Below, in pieces: positions 62,096 through 64,000 of a stretch of 64,000 nucleotides of DNA (positions are counted from its first letter, which is position 1; each line of letters starts with the position of its first letter). The translations under genes and the position numbers were made by a program. The notes beneath the pieces are model-generated. The model saw only the letters and a list, made by a program, of their open reading frames with translations, searched no databases and had not been told where the DNA came from. Source of the DNA: Pedobacter miscanthi (lineage in GTDB: Bacteria > Bacteroidota > Bacteroidia > Sphingobacteriales > Sphingobacteriaceae); contig NZ_QNQU01000008.1 of assembly GCF_003315595.1 (NCBI RefSeq), positions 1-64,000 on the forward strand, read 5' to 3'.

Positions 62096-63187
62096 TTAAA
62101 TCAAAAACCCGCCACCCAATAAATCGTTTCCTTCGTAAAACACAGCCGATTGACCTGGTGCAATTGCCGAAACATTATGATCGAACACTACTCGCATTTT
62201 ATCTTTCTCCTGAACAATTGTACTTAACATACCCGCATCTTTATAACGGATTTTTGTAATCACATCATTCATTGGTTCTTCAATGCTGGCATATTTAACC
62301 AGGTTTAAATTACGAACCATGGCTTCTTTACGTTCAAGTTCTTCAGCCCTGCCTAAAACCACGGTATTGCTTTCTGGCAAAATCTGGGTTACAAACATCG
62401 GCTCTCCGAATGCCACACCCAAACCTTTACGTTGACCGATGGTATAAAAAGGATAACCTTTATGTTGGCCAACCACCATTCCATTGCTTAAAATGAAATT
62501 TCCGCCGGCAACTCTGTCTTCTAAATCTTCTACTTTATGTTTTAAGAAAGCCCTGTAATCGTTATCCGGTACGAAACAGATTTCGTAACTCTCCGATTTT
62601 TTGGCCAGTTCTTCTTGTCCCATATCCAAAGCCATCTGCCTGATTTCCGATTTGGCGAAACTGCCCAATGGGAATTTTGTACGCGAAAGGTTCTCTTGCG
62701 AAACACCCCACAATACATAAGACTGATCTTTATTTTCGTCTTTTCCTTTCGAAATAACATAACGGCCGCTATCTTGCTGGCGTATATTGGCATAATGCCC
62801 GGTGGCTATAAATTCGCAATCCAGTTTATTGGCACGTTTTAAAAGCGCTTCCCATTTAATATGGGTATTACACAATACACATGGGTTTGGTGTTCTTCCT
62901 GCCAGGTATTCATCCACAAAATTGTCGATTACATAATCACCAAATTCGTCGCGGATATCTAAAATATAATGCGGAAAACCATAGTTTACTGCAAGTGTAC
63001 GGGCGTCATTAATGCTATCCAGCGAGCAACAGCCGGTTTCTTTACTGCTACCGCCAGAGCTGGCATAATCCCAGGTCTTCATGGTTAAGCCAATAACCTC
63101 ATAGCCCTGCTCATGCAACATTACAGCCGCTACCGAACTATCAACCCCGCCACTCATGGCAACCAGAATTCTACCGTGTTTACTCAT
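62096..63187 (-). CDS. mnmA: tRNA-specific 2-thiouridylase MnmA
   Basis: 363 residues from the ATG at 63187 (a frame from 63208 adds seven). PP-loop motif RILVAMSGGVDSSVAA, NPCVLCNTHIKWEAL with one catalytic Cys, YEICFV with the second Cys, GQRKGLGVA in the middle domain, and SAIAPGQSAVFYEG at the end. It thiolates U34 of tRNA for Lys, Glu and Gln, taking sulfur from a relay fed by cysteine desulfurase. Housekeeping gene, monocistronic. Confidence 0.95.
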   Translation of the reverse strand: MSKHGRILVAMSGGVDSSVAAVMLHEQGYEVIGLTMKTWDYASSGGSSKETGCCSLDSINDARTLAVNYGFPHYILDIRDEFGDYVIDNFVDEYLAGRTPNPCVLCNTHIKWEALLKRANKLDCEFIATGHYANIRQQDSGRYVISKGKDENKDQSYVLWGVSQENLSRTKFPLGSFAKSEIRQMALDMGQEELAKKSESYEICFVPDNDYRAFLKHKVEDLEDRVAGGNFILSNGMVVGQHKGYPFYTIGQRKGLGVAFGEPMFVTQILPESNTVVLGRAEELERKEAMVRNLNLVKYASIEEPMNDVITKIRYKDAGMLSTIVQEKDKMRVVFDHNVSAIAPGQSAVFYEGNDLLGGGFLI

Positions 63188-63637
63188 CTTAAAAATATAA
63201 GGATGCAAAAATAAGGTTTATTTAGCTGAAATTAATTAAAGGAAGTCAGTTACTTGTAAAAAGCGGTTGTCAAATTGCTTATGTTTATCTCTTCGTTATG
63301 CTAAGGTAGCTTAGGTGATCAATATTTTTTGAAAAGGATGGGTTTGGTGTTGATGGCTGCCGGCAGTCCTGCTATCCCTCCAAGTCCTCACTCATGCTTC
63401 GTTCCGGGCTTTCCATTCTATCAGGTTTATTTAACAAAGCTTGTAGTGTAAGTGCATAAACCAAGCAGGTTTTAAAAAAACTGTGAGGTTTCAATAAAAT
63501 CCGCAATAAATTGTACCTTCAGGAATCTGAAATGTATTTTTTGTTTTACTTAAACGTTTTAGTCTTGCGTTTTATGCATATTTGAAGATAAATTTATACC
63601 TTAGAATTTTCAACAAACAAGCTAATTTTAAATCAAT
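63188..63637. other. 450-bp gap before the GH92 gene
   Basis: No plausible gene on either strand. A GC-richer patch (about 63350-63425, GGCTGCCGGCAGTCCTGC, TCCCTCCAAGTCCTCAC, TTCGTTCCGGGC) stands out from AT-rich flanks and looks like part of a dispersed repeat, but no second copy lies in this window. The last 80 bp presumably hold the GH92 promoter. Confidence 0.35.
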
Positions 63638-64000
63638 ATGATCAAAAAAGTTATCCTGCCTTGTCTTTTGCTTTCATCCATGATGGTATCGGCACAGCAG
63701 AATCTGGTGCAGTATGTAAAGCCCATTATCGGTACCTCAAAAATGGGGCATACCTATCCGGGTGCAACCGTTCCCTTTGGCGCCGTACAATTAAGTCCCG
63801 AAACCGATACTTTATCTTATGAAGTAAACGGCAAATACAATGGCGATGTATATAAATACTGCGCAGGTTACAAATATGAAGATAAAACCATCACCGGTTT
63901 CAGCCACACGCATTTCAGCGGCACAGGCCACTCTGATCTGGGCGATTTCCTGATCATGCCAACACAGGGGAAACTACAGTTAAATCCTGGTGTTGCATCA
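63638..64000 (+). CDS. GH92 family alpha-mannosidase, 5' part
   Basis: 121 codons to the window end; the gene continues outside. Signal peptide MIKKVILPCLLLSSMMVSAQ, then QYVKPIIGTSKMGHTYPGAT, VPFGAVQLSPETDT, YCAGYKYEDKTITGFSHTHF and SGTGHSDLGDFLIMPTQGKL, all characteristic of the GH92 N-terminal beta-sandwich and its connection to the catalytic domain. Members are calcium-dependent exo-alpha-mannosidases, mostly 1,2-linked. Full length would be about 750 residues. Confidence 0.9.
   Translation, partial: MIKKVILPCLLLSSMMVSAQQNLVQYVKPIIGTSKMGHTYPGATVPFGAVQLSPETDTLSYEVNGKYNGDVYKYCAGYKYEDKTITGFSHTHFSGTGHSDLGDFLIMPTQGKLQLNPGVAS

Overview
The window reads as a chromosomal segment of a Bacteroidota bacterium, most likely Sphingobacteriaceae and close to Pedobacter. 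The grounds are the AT-rich intergenic DNA, weak or absent Shine-Dalgarno sequences, a SusC/SusD pair, a membrane LytTR regulator, DUF6965/DUF4142/DUF6520-type small proteins, GH29/GH92/GH97 glycosidases and the dispersed repeat families. No rRNA, tRNA, CRISPR array, insertion sequence or prophage was seen.

Layout. 0.2-9 kb: Tat-exported alkaline phosphatase, HAD phosphatase, lipoprotein, two esterase-type hydrolases, Crp/Fnr regulator with a membrane protein, and a front-end-type desaturase, separated by repeat-rich gaps. 9-19 kb: large haem-c dehydrogenase-like protein, cysE-cysM, an IS3-OrfA-like HTH protein with a lone receiver, a 7TM-DISM/LuxR regulator, and a Na+/H+ antiporter. 18.7-29.7 kb (accessory in character): orphan GHKL ATPase, XRE protein, TlpA-SusC-SusD operon behind a long leader with a terminator-like hairpin, small exported and LytTR proteins, and an AbiEii-type toxin with an HTH antitoxin. 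29.9-36.2 kb: pxpB-pxpC-pxpA, an NRAMP-fold transporter lacking the metal motif, and an M1 aminopeptidase, apparently a peptide/5-oxoproline salvage operon. 37.1-44.6 kb: a tight operon of disulfide reductase, ABC ATPase, permease-binding protein fusion, egtB and egtD, facing a class V PLP enzyme that could be EgtE. 45-50 kb: VOC protein, ackA-pta, small conserved proteins. 50-64 kb: CoiA-like protein, lone receivers, DUF4142 and DUF481 proteins, GH29 fucosidase, SDR, ion channel with zinc ribbon, GH97, azoreductase behind stacked palindromes, mnmA, and the 5' part of a GH92 gene running off the end.

Most interesting: (1) the ergothioneine island, with de novo genes (egtB, egtD, perhaps egtE) joined to an EgtUV/OpuC-like importer and a dedicated flavin disulfide reductase; in the permease-binding protein fusion the two halves of the binding domain are in swapped order, a circular permutation. 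(2) Degenerate tandem repeats of different sequence but constant 7-nt period at many intergenic sites, several touching stop codons. (3) A ~210-bp dispersed repeat with a conserved palindrome, present twice. (4) Two identical-architecture boxes, TACGCA-N4-TACGCA-GGG, near the LuxR-type regulator. (5) The altered metal motif of the NRAMP-like protein in the pxp operon.
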